A stretch of DNA of 48,541 nt from JBBDYD01 sp040901865 (GTDB taxonomy: Bacteria; Bacteroidota; Ignavibacteria; UBA10030), in NCBI GenBank assembly GCA_040901865.1, contig JBBDYD010000028.1, positions 1 through 48,541 of the forward strand, read 5' to 3'. A program made the position numbers and the translations under genes. Of the stretch, positions 1-7,877 are shown piece by piece; within the stretch, counting starts at the first letter, position 1, and each line of letters opens with the position of its first letter. Under the pieces are notes generated by a model, which was given only the letters and a program-made list of their open reading frames with translations, was not told where the DNA came from and did not search any database.

Positions 1-175
1 GAACAATTGTGTTGACAAGCATCGATTGGTCTGGAATTGTCTCGCCCATCCCTTTAAGCTCGGCCAGAGCCCTTCCTGCGCTCAACGTTTTTTTCAAGAC
101 CTCTTTTGTTTCGATCTCGGCACGCGGCGGCAACGGAGGCAGGCTGTTATACGGTTTGTTCGGATCAAAGGCCAT
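1..175 (-). CDS. Fic family protein, N-terminal part (cut by window edge)
   Basis: Reading leftward from an ATG at 175, 58 codons are open to the edge. The start MAFDPNKPY, the segment LPPLPP, then AEIETKEVLKK and IPDQSMLVNTIV match the conserved N-terminal region (Fic_N-type) of Fic family proteins that carry a Fic/DOC domain further on. Fic enzymes usually transfer AMP from ATP to a hydroxyl on a target protein; some act as toxins. The catalytic HxFx(D/E)GNGRxxR motif would lie outside the window, so activity cannot be judged. The start is 7 bases past the stop of the AbiEi-like gene, so the two are very probably co-transcribed. The family call rests only on this N-terminus. Confidence 0.8.
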   Translation of the reverse strand, partial: MAFDPNKPYNSLPPLPPRAEIETKEVLKKTLSAGRALAELKGMGETIPDQSMLVNTIV

Positions 176-182
176 GGGCGGA

Positions 183-1208
183 TCAATCCTCGTGAAATTG
201 TCTTTCAAGGTATTGCTCGTAAACCGCATTGGCGGTTTCAATGTTCCTTGCGTCCCCGGTGGCCATTAAGTCGGCATATACCAACAGCGGCGGAACAGTA
301 TTCGCTGTTACTTCCGGACCATCAAATCCCCAAAACTTTTTCCTGATCTCGACCTTGCCATGTTCGTCTTTACGGAGCTTTAGTCGAAAGATCAATTCAT
401 TCAGAGGTTTGTCGGCGTAGATTGTTGTTATTTCCGGTTTCAAGTAGTGTGTAAGCATGGTCGCGGCAATTTCCCCGCCCCATTGCGCTTCCATCTCTTG
501 AAGTTCAGTTCGTTTCCAAAAATCGTCATCCCGCGCTGTGTATCTTCCAACCAGAGTAAAGGGATAAAGCTTGACAGCGTACGCGGTAAGCCATTTGTTC
601 AGGAGTTCTTTCCGGCGGACCAATCGACGCAGGTTGTCGTCGAACTCCAACAAATACCCTTGCGTTGTCAGATCCTTCATCACCGCGGCAACAGTCCCGA
701 GGGCGACACCGGCAGCAGTTGCAATGGTCCTGTAATTCGCGTTCCGGAGGTCCGGATGACAAAGAAGTGCAAATAGTACTTTGAGCCCGGCACGTTTCCA
801 CGTTTCCCGTTCTGCCCCTTCAAGTTTTTGCGCCTGCGGTTTGTGAGCCTGGATATGAATGAGTGCAGGTGGCTCTTTGATGTATACATTGCCAACCGTG
901 TCAACGAATTCGACCCCCAATTCCCTCATTGTCTGCCCGAGTTTTGGATAAACGTAGCGCGTGATGACCAACCATTTGTTTGGGTCACCTTTGTGTTCAC
1001 GCGCAAGCTGACCCACTGCAATATTGGTCATCGTTTGCTTGATCACGGCAAGGTACTTGGTCGTCTTCCCAGGGAAATGTAGTGTTAGCTTTGCGTCGAT
1101 CCCCGTCTCCCGCGTCCTCCCCAACAGCTCGGTTTTTTCGACCGTTACAATCCCAGTACGCTGGAGTACATCAACCACTTCGTCGAGTATTTCTTGTTCG
1201 GGGACCAT
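183..1208 (-). CDS. AbiEi-family (type IV toxin-antitoxin) antitoxin-like transcriptional regulator
   Basis: A 341-residue protein resembling the AbiEi_2/DUF2186 family. Residues 25-110 look like a small restriction-nuclease-like fold (Asp38 in GIDAK, Lys57 in YLAVIK, then LVITRYVYPKLG), probably degenerate. Residues 157-186 form a clear winged helix-turn-helix (NYRTIATAAGV...DLTTQGYL). Next comes the family segment RRKELLNKWLTAYAVKLYP and a C-terminal domain. AbiEi proteins repress their own operon by binding inverted repeats and neutralise a partner toxin, usually the nucleotidyltransferase AbiEii. Here the next gene is Fic-like instead. The start at 1208 has no Shine-Dalgarno and sits 2 bases from a strong nested palindrome, which fits autoregulation. 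Family call good; an antitoxin role towards Fic is inference. Confidence 0.8.
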   Translation of the reverse strand: MVPEQEILDEVVDVLQRTGIVTVEKTELLGRTRETGIDAKLTLHFPGKTTKYLAVIKQTMTNIAVGQLAREHKGDPNKWLVITRYVYPKLGQTMRELGVEFVDTVGNVYIKEPPALIHIQAHKPQAQKLEGAERETWKRAGLKVLFALLCHPDLRNANYRTIATAAGVALGTVAAVMKDLTTQGYLLEFDDNLRRLVRRKELLNKWLTAYAVKLYPFTLVGRYTARDDDFWKRTELQEMEAQWGGEIAATMLTHYLKPEITTIYADKPLNELIFRLKLRKDEHGKVEIRKKFWGFDGPEVTANTVPPLLVYADLMATGDARNIETANAVYEQYLERQFHED

Positions 1209-1210
1209 TC

Positions 1211-1261
1211 TGTTCAGTATTTGATATGTTCATTACTTTTGAACATACGGATTATTGAACA
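1211..1261. promoter_or_regulatory. Nested palindromic operator upstream of the AbiEi-like gene
   Basis: Four hexamers form two concentric inverted repeats centred on base 1236: TGTTCA at 1211-1216 and 1227-1232, TGAACA at 1240-1245 and 1256-1261. The inner pair extends to perfect 8-base arms (1225-1232 and 1240-1247). Equal 16-base offsets on both sides suggest two dimers, or a tetramer, of one DNA-binding protein. The adjacent winged-helix regulator is the natural candidate. Binding is inferred. Confidence 0.65.
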
Positions 1262-1271
1262 GACCTTCAAC
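1240..1271 (-). promoter_or_regulatory. Bacteroidetes-type promoter of the AbiEi-Fic operon
   Basis: On the minus strand GTTG (1271-1268) is followed after 20 bases by TATGTTCA (1247-1240), a 6/8 match to the Bacteroidetes -7 element TAnnTTTG with -33 TTTG. The -7 element coincides with an operator arm, so bound repressor would block initiation. Predicted leader is about 25 nt. Confidence 0.45.
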
Positions 1272-1370
1272 AGGATTTTCAAAAAAGGCTGAAATAGGCA
1301 AAAATCAAAGGAAGCAAGCCAGAAAGGATTACAGACGACCCCACAAAAAGCCCCAAACAACCCCAAAAAC

Positions 1371-2570
1371 CTACCCAAGAATCGGAATCACACTCTCCTG
1401 CATCGGTAAACCCGTTACAATCACCTCTTTTTTGGGCGAAATATATAGATCGATTTCGCTTCGAACACCGAATTTCCCGGGCAGGTAGATGCCGGGTTCT
1501 ATGGAAAACGAAGTTCGCGGAATGATCCTCCGCTCGTCGCGGGTCTCCAAATTATCCATGTTGGCGCCGTTTCCGTGGATCACTTCGCCTATGGAATGTC
1601 CGGTACGATGGATGAAAAACTCGCCGTATCCCGCCTTCGCAATGGACTGCCGTGCGGCGTCGTCAACCTGCCAACCTTGTATTTCCTTTCCGGCCGAGAA
1701 ACCACCCCGGACAAACTGCAACGCAGCGTCCCTCCCACCCTTCACCACATGGAATACTTTTTCAACCTCGGCCGGAACTTTGTCTGCCAGCACCCCTGTC
1801 CAGGTGATGTCCGCATAGACGGAACGGTCCTTCTTTTTCTTGGCCCAAAGGTCGATCAGAACGAAGTCTCCTTTGTGAAGCGGACTGTGCACTTCTTTCG
1901 TCGGTTCGTAGTGCGGATTGGCACTGTTGGCGTTCACGGAGCAGTTCGGATCGGCCTCGGTCCAGATACCCCGCTTGCCGAATTCATCCAGCATGAACTG
2001 CTGGACGTGATACTCGGTCAGACCTTCATTCCCGGCGATCTTCCGTTTCATGAAAGCAAACGTCAGATCAACAATCTCACGCAAATGCCGCGCACTTTCC
2101 ATGTTGTCCGCTGCCTGCTCGTCCGACCAGCATGCTTCGAACCGCTGAACCAGATTCGCAGACGAGATAACCTCAACGCCCGCCTTCCGGACGAGCTCGA
2201 TGGTCCCGGCGTCCACCGTTGCGACATAAGGAATCGCATTGCCGCGGGAATACTCCATCGCAACCGTCCGCAACCCCTTCAACGTCTTCATGAGCCCCTC
2301 TTCAAGGGATTGCCAGCTCACGTACACGATTTTCTCACCGGGGACATCATCAAGGTTCCATTGCTCGATTCCGTGCACAAGCTTCCGCGGTTGCCCCTGC
2401 GCGGGTATCAGATAATAATAGCGCCGCGTTTGCATGATGTGGGAGGGCAGATCAAGAATCCGCGACGCAAACGGATTGTTCCCGCGAAAATTGTACAAGA
2501 GCCAGGCATCGATCTGTTCTTCTCTGAGCGCCGATTGGATCTCGCGGACCGTATTCTCACTTAAAGCCAT
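1371..2570 (-). CDS. M24-family metallopeptidase (Xaa-Pro aminopeptidase-like)
   Basis: A 399-residue protein with an N-terminal creatinase-like domain (about 1-155) and a C-terminal pita-bread M24 domain. The five dinuclear metal ligands are visible: Asp240 (FVLIDLW), Asp254 (YADITW), His325 (HRTGHSIG), Glu358 (SIEPGIY) and Glu372 (RSEIDLY). Such enzymes remove an N-terminal residue preceding proline, or cleave short proline dipeptides, in the cytoplasm; no signal peptide is seen. Length matches PepP/PepQ relatives. It is separated from the upstream kamA gene by a repeat array and a terminator, so it is probably transcribed alone. Peptidase family is secure; exact substrate is not. Confidence 0.9.
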   Translation of the reverse strand: MALSENTVREIQSALREEQIDAWLLYNFRGNNPFASRILDLPSHIMQTRRYYYLIPAQGQPRKLVHGIEQWNLDDVPGEKIVYVSWQSLEEGLMKTLKGLRTVAMEYSRGNAIPYVATVDAGTIELVRKAGVEVISSANLVQRFEACWSDEQAADNMESARHLREIVDLTFAFMKRKIAGNEGLTEYHVQQFMLDEFGKRGIWTEADPNCSVNANSANPHYEPTKEVHSPLHKGDFVLIDLWAKKKKDRSVYADITWTGVLADKVPAEVEKVFHVVKGGRDAALQFVRGGFSAGKEIQGWQVDDAARQSIAKAGYGEFFIHRTGHSIGEVIHGNGANMDNLETRDERRIIPRTSFSIEPGIYLPGKFGVRSEIDLYISPKKEVIVTGLPMQESVIPILG

Positions 2571-2593
2571 AGATCATCTCATCGTTGATAAAC

Positions 2594-2627
2594 AAAAAAG
2601 CCCGGCGGTCATCACCAGGCTTTTTTT
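2594..2627. terminator. Bidirectional intrinsic terminator
   Basis: A 12-base stem, AAAAAAGCCCGG paired with CCAGGCTTTTTT with one G-T wobble, encloses a 9-base loop and has U-runs in both directions. It lies downstream of kamA on the minus strand and upstream of the M24 gene, so it would end the ATP-grasp/kamA transcript. Confidence 0.75.
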
Positions 2628-2647
2628 GAATTTGTCTTTCTTTTTTC

Positions 2648-2762
2648 CTTTTTACTTTTTACTTCTCACATTTCACTTCTCACTTCTCACTTCTCGCTTC
2701 TCGCTTCTCGCTTCTCGCTTCTCGCTTTCGCAAACCCTTCACTCTTCACCCTTTACCCTTCA
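2648..2762. repeat. Heptamer tandem array (TCACTTC / TCGCTTC)
   Basis: The plus strand is all pyrimidine-rich 7-base units: TCACTTC units switch to a block of TCGCTTC units (about 2690-2727), then TTCACCC-like units run up to the kamA stop. Seven is not a multiple of three, so the array is not coding. It is one of many heptamer arrays in this window. Confidence 0.85.
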
Positions 2763-3902
2763 CTATTTTCCCGCGTACTCCACTACTTCGCGCTCAGGAT
2801 TCTGCACCGGGCTCCGCTTCTTTCTTCGATACTTCTTCTCGATACCTTTCTGGGCCGGTTCCTCCGCCACGTCCGGATACGTGAAAATCTCATACTTGTA
2901 ATTACGCAGAATAATATCATTCCCGTTCCGACCGAGCACATATTGCGGAAGGATGGGAATTTTGCCTCCCCCGCCCGGCGCATCGATGACGTAATACGGA
3001 ACCGCCAAACCGGAGGTATGCCCGCGAAGCTTGTCCATGATCTCCAGGCCTTTGTGTACCGGTGTCCGGAAGTGATTCGTTCCCTTGGTCAGATCGGCCT
3101 GATAAATGTAGTACGGCCGCACGCGCATTTTCAGCAACTTCCGATGCAATTCGAGCATTACCTCGGCATCATCATTCACGCCCTTCATCAGTACGGCCTG
3201 GTTCCCCACCGGACACCCGGCATCTGCCAGCATGGTACAGGCCTTTTCAGCCTCCGGGGTGCATTCCCATGGATGATTGAAATGCGTATTTACGTAGATG
3301 GGATGATACTTCTTGATGATTTTGCAGAGCTTCGGCGTGATCCGTTGCGGGAGCACACAGGGCATCTTTGTGCCGAGGCGAATAATCTCAACGTGCGGAA
3401 TGGCCCTCAGGCCTTCCAGGATCCGTTCGAGCACATAGTCCGTCACCATAAGCGGATCGCCGCCGGATAGGACGACGTCGCGCACTTCCGGATGGGCGGC
3501 TATATAATCGAGCCCGCCCTGAATCCATTTGGAATTGATCTTGCTCGAATCGCTCACCTTACGTTTGCGCGTACAGAAACGGCAGTACATTGAGCATTGA
3601 CTGGTAACCAGGAATAAGACACGATCAGGATATCGGTGTGTGATACTTGGGACTGGACTATCACCCTCCTCGTTTAACGGGTCCTCAAGAGCGTTATCAT
3701 CTTCGAGCTCAATCTTGTCGGGAATACACTGGAGCCAGATCGGGTCGCCCGGATAACGAATGAGGCTCAGATAATACGGATTGACGCGGATATGAAAGAG
3801 TTTGTTGAGCTTCTCTGCAAGCACCGGATCGAAATTAAAACGTTCAACGAGATCCTTGCCGCTATCGACACTTTGCCGGAGCATTTCCTGCCAAAGTTCC
3901 AT
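2763..3902 (-). CDS. kamA: Lysine 2,3-aminomutase (KamA family radical SAM/PLP enzyme)
   Basis: A 379-residue radical SAM enzyme. The [4Fe-4S] motif is CSMYCRFC (Cys103, Cys107, Cys110); SGGDP (146-150) helps bind S-adenosylmethionine. PLP Lys314 lies in the diagnostic PGGGGK. Asp270 (QADLTKG) and Asp307 (VIDAPGG) match the two aspartates that hold the lysine side-chain amine in clostridial KamA, which favours lysine over glutamate as substrate; the product would be L-beta-lysine. The tail from about 355 is basic and unlike the core. Its ATG shares one base with the GNAT stop (TGATG), indicating translational coupling. No EpmA or EF-P gene is nearby, so an EF-P role (EpmB) is less likely. Substrate is inferred from residues. 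Confidence 0.9.
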   Translation of the reverse strand: MELWQEMLRQSVDSGKDLVERFNFDPVLAEKLNKLFHIRVNPYYLSLIRYPGDPIWLQCIPDKIELEDDNALEDPLNEEGDSPVPSITHRYPDRVLFLVTSQCSMYCRFCTRKRKVSDSSKINSKWIQGGLDYIAAHPEVRDVVLSGGDPLMVTDYVLERILEGLRAIPHVEIIRLGTKMPCVLPQRITPKLCKIIKKYHPIYVNTHFNHPWECTPEAEKACTMLADAGCPVGNQAVLMKGVNDDAEVMLELHRKLLKMRVRPYYIYQADLTKGTNHFRTPVHKGLEIMDKLRGHTSGLAVPYYVIDAPGGGGKIPILPQYVLGRNGNDIILRNYKYEIFTYPDVAEEPAQKGIEKKYRRKKRSPVQNPEREVVEYAGK

Positions 3903-4393
3903 CAGCGATTCATTCCTCCCTGGAGGTGTTTGGTATAAATGACGAGATCGTCACCGGGCGAGTAGTAGTCCTTGATCCTCGACTCTTCCACGAACCCGTT
4001 CTTTCCGTAAAACGCCCTCGTCCTGTTGTACGACGCCTGCGACGAGGTCTCGGCAATGATTTTCCGTCCCCCGCGTGATGAGACCAGTTCGAAGCAATGG
4101 TCCATTAACTCTCTCCCGACCCCGCCGCCGTGATGGCGAACATCCACAGCAAGCCAATACAAGTCGTACGTTGTCTCGGTCAACGGCGTTGGACCCACAC
4201 AATAATATCCCAGAACTTTATTCTCATGATCTGCACTAGTGAACATCAGGTAGTCCCGTTGGTCCGGCTCTTCAACCACGATCTCCATCAATTCCACGGC
4301 AACATCGATCTCTTCCTTCTTGAAAACCCCCGTTGTAACGAGGATTTCCTTCAGAGGCTGGATATCCTCTTTCGCAAAGGGTCTGACGGGCAT
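3902..4393 (-). CDS. GNAT-family N-acetyltransferase
   Basis: A 163-residue single-domain GNAT enzyme. The acetyl-CoA pyrophosphate loop is RHHGGGVGRELM (about 106-117, R-x-x-G-x-G/A type), preceded by LYWLAVD and followed by FYGKNGFVEE, the usual last motifs. It is translationally coupled to kamA and starts 6 bases after the ATP-grasp gene. KamA next to an acetyltransferase recalls AblA/AblB, which make the osmolyte N-epsilon-acetyl-beta-lysine, but AblB proteins are clearly longer and this one may acetylate a different amine, perhaps a beta-lysine conjugate made by the ATP-grasp enzymes. Fold certain, substrate unknown. Confidence 0.85.
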   Translation of the reverse strand: MPVRPFAKEDIQPLKEILVTTGVFKKEEIDVAVELMEIVVEEPDQRDYLMFTSADHENKVLGYYCVGPTPLTETTYDLYWLAVDVRHHGGGVGRELMDHCFELVSSRGGRKIIAETSSQASYNRTRAFYGKNGFVEESRIKDYYSPGDDLVIYTKHLQGGMNR

Positions 4394-4399
4394 AGATCA

Positions 4400-5494
4400 C
4401 TACGGCATCCTTTCCAGTGCATACTCGACGATCTTTGCAATCGTGTCATCAAACGACAACCCATAGGCCCGGGCCGACCGCGCAAACCCCGCATCGTCGG
4501 ATAGATCCGGATTCGGATTTACCTCAAGAACATAGGGATTATTGTTTTTATCGAGCCGTATGTCAATTCTCCCATAATCCCGAAGTCCCATGAGCCGGTA
4601 ACATCTGAGGGCGATGTCTTTGAGCCGCTTTTCAAGATCGACCGGGACATTCGCAGGGCACACTCCGACCGTTCCAACGTACTCGGGCGTCCCTTGCATC
4701 CATTTGGCATTATAAGTGACAATTTTGGGGAACTCAGACGGCAATCCCGAAAAATCGATCTCGGAGATTGGCAATGCAATCGGGCGTTTGTTGCCGATGA
4801 TTCCGACATTCAGCTCGCGGCCATTGACATACTCCTCCACCAGAGCGGGCTGGTCGAATTGATTAAAAATGTGGCGAACGCGCTTCCGCAGAGAAGCGAA
4901 GTCTTCCACGATCGAAGTGTTCTCGATCCCGACGCTCGCGTCTTCCCGCGATGGTTTGACGATGATCGGAAACTTGAGCGCCAGAGCTTCTTCCGTCAGT
5001 TCGCCGATATTCTTGTAAATCGCGAATCTTGGTGTTTTGATCCCATGGTGCGTGAGGATTTCCTTGGTCCGGGCCTTATTCAGACACGTCCCCAGGACAA
5101 ACGCCGGCGCGCCTGTGTACGGCACTCCAAGGAGCTCGTACAATCCGGCTACGTGCATTTCGTGGATCGATTCGTTTCCCACGGATTCGCACAGGTTGAA
5201 GATCACATCCGGCTGTTTTTGTTTGACAAAATCGAGCAGGCGTTGAATGTCACCGTTCATGTTGAACAGCGTTGCTTTGTACCCGGCCTGCTGAAGAGCT
5301 CCCTGGACATGCTCCCGCTCTTCGAGAACCCCGACTTCGGACATATCGATCATACTGGCACTCGCAGCCGCCAAGACTTCCTGTTTCGTCGCCAACTGCT
5401 CAATCCGACCCGTCTCGGAAATATACTGCCTGCCTGAGTCAGTCATCACCGTCGGCTCGTTGAATACTATCGCTACGTGGACTTTCTTCGCCAT
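4400..5494 (-). CDS. ATP-grasp ligase, D-Ala-D-Ala-ligase-like (second of pair)
   Basis: A 364-residue cytoplasmic enzyme. An N-terminal preATP-grasp domain (HVAIVFNEP, then DVIFNLCES and GVPYTGAPA) precedes the ATP-grasp domain: FPIIVKPSRE (ATP-binding lysine), VEEYVNGRELNVGI and the Mg-binding end RIDIRLD...YVLEVNPNPDLS. This is the D-alanine-D-alanine ligase fold, but the motifs and the presence of two dissimilar paralogs beside kamA argue against a peptidoglycan role. Ligases of this type join a carboxylate to an amine through an acyl-phosphate. The start at 5494 has AAAGGAA about 5 bases upstream. It probably couples a beta-amino acid or dipeptide in one pathway with its neighbours; substrates cannot be read from sequence. 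Confidence 0.85.
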   Translation of the reverse strand: MAKKVHVAIVFNEPTVMTDSGRQYISETGRIEQLATKQEVLAAASASMIDMSEVGVLEEREHVQGALQQAGYKATLFNMNGDIQRLLDFVKQKQPDVIFNLCESVGNESIHEMHVAGLYELLGVPYTGAPAFVLGTCLNKARTKEILTHHGIKTPRFAIYKNIGELTEEALALKFPIIVKPSREDASVGIENTSIVEDFASLRKRVRHIFNQFDQPALVEEYVNGRELNVGIIGNKRPIALPISEIDFSGLPSEFPKIVTYNAKWMQGTPEYVGTVGVCPANVPVDLEKRLKDIALRCYRLMGLRDYGRIDIRLDKNNNPYVLEVNPNPDLSDDAGFARSARAYGLSFDDTIAKIVEYALERMP

Positions 5495-5517
5495 GGGGTT
5501 CCTTTGGATGGTGATCC

Positions 5518-6600
5518 TTACGCCAATCCGTATCGGCGGATAGCTGCATCGAGCACGGTGTTAATCATTGCATTGTATTCGATTCCCGCAACGCGCGCGG
5601 CCTGCGGAAAACATGAATGCTCTTCTGGGTTCGGCAGAATCCCCGGCAAGGGGTTCAATTCGATAACGTGCGGTTCGTCGTGGGCATCGAGACGAACATC
5701 AATTCGACACCAATCGCGACAACCGAGAACCCTGTATGCCTCACGACAGACAGCTTCGATTTTCTTTTGCAGGTCAGATCCGATTCTGGCGGGGCATTCG
5801 TGAACATCGATCGGATGCTCCAGTTGATCCCAGACCCACTTTGCCTCATAGGAGTAGATAGGATTGACCCCGGGAGGGAGGGAATCAAAACGAATTTCGA
5901 CGACGGGCAGCGTTCGCACATCCGGATGGTTGCCAAGCATAGCCACGGTAAATTCCCGACCGGAAAGAAAATGCTCGATGAGGGCCGGCTGCTCGTATAC
6001 ACCGACAATTTTTTCCACCTCTGCCCGCAACGCGCCGAAATCGCTTACAATAGAGTTATTAAAAATTCCCTTGCTGGATCCTTCGTGGAGGGGCTTGACG
6101 ATAGACGGGTACGAGTAATCACTCTCACGCAGGTCTTCGAGCGATGGAATAACGCGAAATGAGGGAGTCGGGATCCCGTAATAAGAGAGAATCTCTTTTG
6201 CGCGGGATTTATCGAGACAAATACCTAACGTGATGGGGTCTGAACCGGTGTAGGGGATGCCCAACATCTCCAACATGGCCGGGATTTGAGCTTCCCGGGA
6301 CGCTCCGCGGAACCCTTCCGCAACGTTGAAGACAATATCAGGGCGAATTTCTTTGAGACGTTGAAAGGCGTCTTCGTTTGCTTCGATGAGGGAGACACGA
6401 TGGCGTTGTTCGAGCGCCGCTCGCACGGCGTCGATGGTCTCTTGCGTGTCCCATTCTGCGTATGTGTCAGTTTTCGTCGCTTCCTTCAGCACGGGCGGCG
6501 CGACAAGTGTCGTACCGTCATCCTTCAGTTGCTCAACTTCATCACCCGCGACTTCGTCTGCATTCTCTCGTTTCAGATTATAGACGAGAGCGACATGCAT
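5518..6600 (-). CDS. ATP-grasp ligase, D-Ala-D-Ala-ligase-like (first of pair)
   Basis: A 360-residue paralog of the next gene. The same layout is seen: MHVALVYNLK, DIVFNVAEGF, GIPYTGSDP, YPSIVKPLHEGSSKG (glycine-rich loop and ATP lysine), IEHFLSGREFTVAML, and RIDVRLD...HVIELNPLPGI with the Mg-binding Asp, Glu and Asn. I chose the ATG at 6600; a TTG four codons earlier (6612) is in frame. It is the first gene of a four-gene operon behind a strong promoter, with 23 bases to the second ligase. The glycine-rich loop GSSKG is closer to classical Ddl than that of its partner. Two successive ligations, such as building a short beta-lysine peptide, is a reasonable inference but unproven. Confidence 0.83.
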   Translation of the reverse strand: MHVALVYNLKRENADEVAGDEVEQLKDDGTTLVAPPVLKEATKTDTYAEWDTQETIDAVRAALEQRHRVSLIEANEDAFQRLKEIRPDIVFNVAEGFRGASREAQIPAMLEMLGIPYTGSDPITLGICLDKSRAKEILSYYGIPTPSFRVIPSLEDLRESDYSYPSIVKPLHEGSSKGIFNNSIVSDFGALRAEVEKIVGVYEQPALIEHFLSGREFTVAMLGNHPDVRTLPVVEIRFDSLPPGVNPIYSYEAKWVWDQLEHPIDVHECPARIGSDLQKKIEAVCREAYRVLGCRDWCRIDVRLDAHDEPHVIELNPLPGILPNPEEHSCFPQAARVAGIEYNAMINTVLDAAIRRYGLA

Positions 6601-6684
6601 TTGTCGTAGCAAGCAGTAACCGAACCTTTCAATTATGGAGAGGAGCTGTAACCATGTATCAATGAACAGAACTAACTTGTTATA

Positions 6685-6712
6685 AATATAATCTTTTACG
6701 ACTCCTTGTCAA
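6685..6712 (-). promoter_or_regulatory. Strong promoter for the ATP-grasp-GNAT-kamA operon
   Basis: On the minus strand TTGACA (6712-6707) is followed after 16 bases by TATATT (6690-6685). Read the Bacteroidetes way, CTTG, 19 bases, TATATTTA also fits TAnnTTTG. Leader to the ATG at 6600 is about 75-80 nt. Confidence 0.65.
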
Positions 6713-6780
6713 GAAAAATCGTCATCCTCGACACTCAAATCGAGGAGGAGGACTTGACTTTGATGATGAGAGGAGGAGAG

Positions 6781-6865
6781 GTGAAGAATGGAAAATGGAG
6801 GATGGAAGACGGATGAGGGAAGATGGAAGTTGGAGATCGGAGGTCAGAGGTCAGAAGTTGGAGGT
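6781..6865. repeat. Heptamer array (ATGGAAG then AGGTCAG units)
   Basis: Purine-rich degenerate 7-base units: ATGGAAG-like units run into AGGTCAG AGGTCAG AAGTTGG. The type changes within the array while the period stays at seven. Confidence 0.75.
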
Positions 6866-7175
6866 AAGCGGGATTGAAAACCGAAAGCATCAAGAGACAA
6901 ACGGAAATGAAACAGAAAAATGTCCCGCCTCTCCGAGATTCCGCTCATTGGCGGGATTTCAGAGAGCGGAACAAAAAGAAATGAGTATTTTGCTTTTTAT
7001 TCCGCTTTCCTGCCCCGACTTGCCTGCCCCGTGCTTTCTACGGGGTCCCGAGTTGTTTATCGGGATGCTTTCTATCGGGGAGCGGAATTGTGCCTCACCT
7101 GAGGGTGAAATCAGACCAGAGATCTTTACCGGGACGGTCATCAGCGCCCTCTCCCGACTGATTTCTTCCTACTAC
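6866..7175. other. Gene-free stretch with small palindromes
   Basis: No credible gene. It holds inverted repeats: TTCCGCTC/GAGCGGAA (about 6940-6969), CCCCGT/ACGGGG around GCTTTCT (about 7028-7046), and CCCGA/TCGGG-type hairpins near 7046-7080. Short ORFs here use these repeats and are not convincing. Confidence 0.5.
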
Positions 7176-7661
7176 CTACTCTGAGCTTGACCTCTGCCCG
7201 AACTTCATTCCGCACTTCGGGCATTCCAGAGCCTCGGCGTCTACCCGGGTAGAACAGTTTTCACAGAAGAATTTGTTCTCCAACAGATCCGACTCCTCCG
7301 CTCCTTCGACGCCTGCCTGCCGATCGGGGTTTCGTGTCTTCTTTCGGCCCGAATACCATGACTGCAACACCGCAAACAGGACCAGAAGGGCCATGATAAA
7401 ACTCTGAACGGAGTTTTTCTCGATCGCTGAATACACAAGATACCCGGCGAAGAGCATCCCGATCATCATCGACACCGTCGGGCCTTTTAATCCGCCTACA
7501 GATCCATCCGTCGCTTTGCCGCGGCCAAAAACCTCCCCCAGCGTGTCAAGCCAGCCCTTCTTCTTTACATAACCGCAATGAGGACAAAAACTGGCATTTT
7601 TGAGCTTTTTTTGACCGCATTGGGTGCACTGCTCTTCTATATAGAGATCTTCGCCGGTCAA
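7176..7661 (-). CDS. Membrane protein with N- and C-terminal zinc ribbons
   Basis: A 161-residue protein of unknown function. Cys12, Cys15, Cys26 and Cys29 (CTQC...CPHC) form one zinc ribbon. Two hydrophobic helices span about 63-100 (MMIGMLFAGYLVYSA, then IMALLVLFAVLQSW). A second ribbon, CENC...CPKC, is near the C-terminus (about 137-155). Both ribbons would face the cytoplasm. Such proteins are common and mostly uncharacterised. The start is TTG at 7661, immediately beside a TTAGTTATTAGG repeat array, so the true promoter must lie within or beyond that array. No partner gene is coupled to it. Confidence 0.7.
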   Translation of the reverse strand: MTGEDLYIEEQCTQCGQKKLKNASFCPHCGYVKKKGWLDTLGEVFGRGKATDGSVGGLKGPTVSMMIGMLFAGYLVYSAIEKNSVQSFIMALLVLFAVLQSWYSGRKKTRNPDRQAGVEGAEESDLLENKFFCENCSTRVDAEALECPKCGMKFGQRSSSE

Positions 7662-7662
7662 C

Positions 7663-7871
7663 TTAGTTATTAGGTATTAGTTATTAGGTATTAGTTATTA
7701 GGTATTAGTTATTGGGTTATTAGGTCTGAGGTTTCAGGTTCAACGTTGTTGTTACCGCGGTTTCACCGATGAAACTTCGAACCTCGCACTTCGAACCTCG
7801 AACCTACCACCATCCTACACTCTTACACACATACACTCTTACACTCATACCCTCTTACACTCTTACACTCC
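7663..7871. repeat. Composite heptamer repeat element, copy 1
   Basis: Ordered modules on the plus strand: 14-base units TTAGTTATTAGGTA (7663-7731); a GAGGTTTCAGGTT segment; a hairpin with arms GTTTCA (7760-7765) and TGAAAC (7770-7775); a TTCGAACCTCG tract ending at 7805; and TTACACTC units (about 7814-7871). The same modules in the same order occur reversed at 11527-11757, sharing a perfect 35-base match (7771-7805 against 11614-11648). Confidence 0.85.
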
Positions 7872-7877
7872 ATCCTT

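Noticed and set aside
1575..2564. Long plus-strand ORF of 329 codons
   Set aside because: It is fully antisense to the M24 peptidase, whose metal motifs are intact; the reverse reading has no recognisable domain.
2763..3902. EF-P beta-lysylation (EpmB) role for KamA
   Set aside because: No EpmA or EF-P gene adjacent and the neighbours are ligases and an acetyltransferase; not excluded outright.
3902..4393. Direct AblB assignment
   Set aside because: At 163 residues it is much shorter than AblB and only the GNAT core is visible.
7663..7731. Possible CRISPR array
   Set aside because: Units are head to tail with no unique spacers and no cas gene nearby; likewise at 29334 and 38098.
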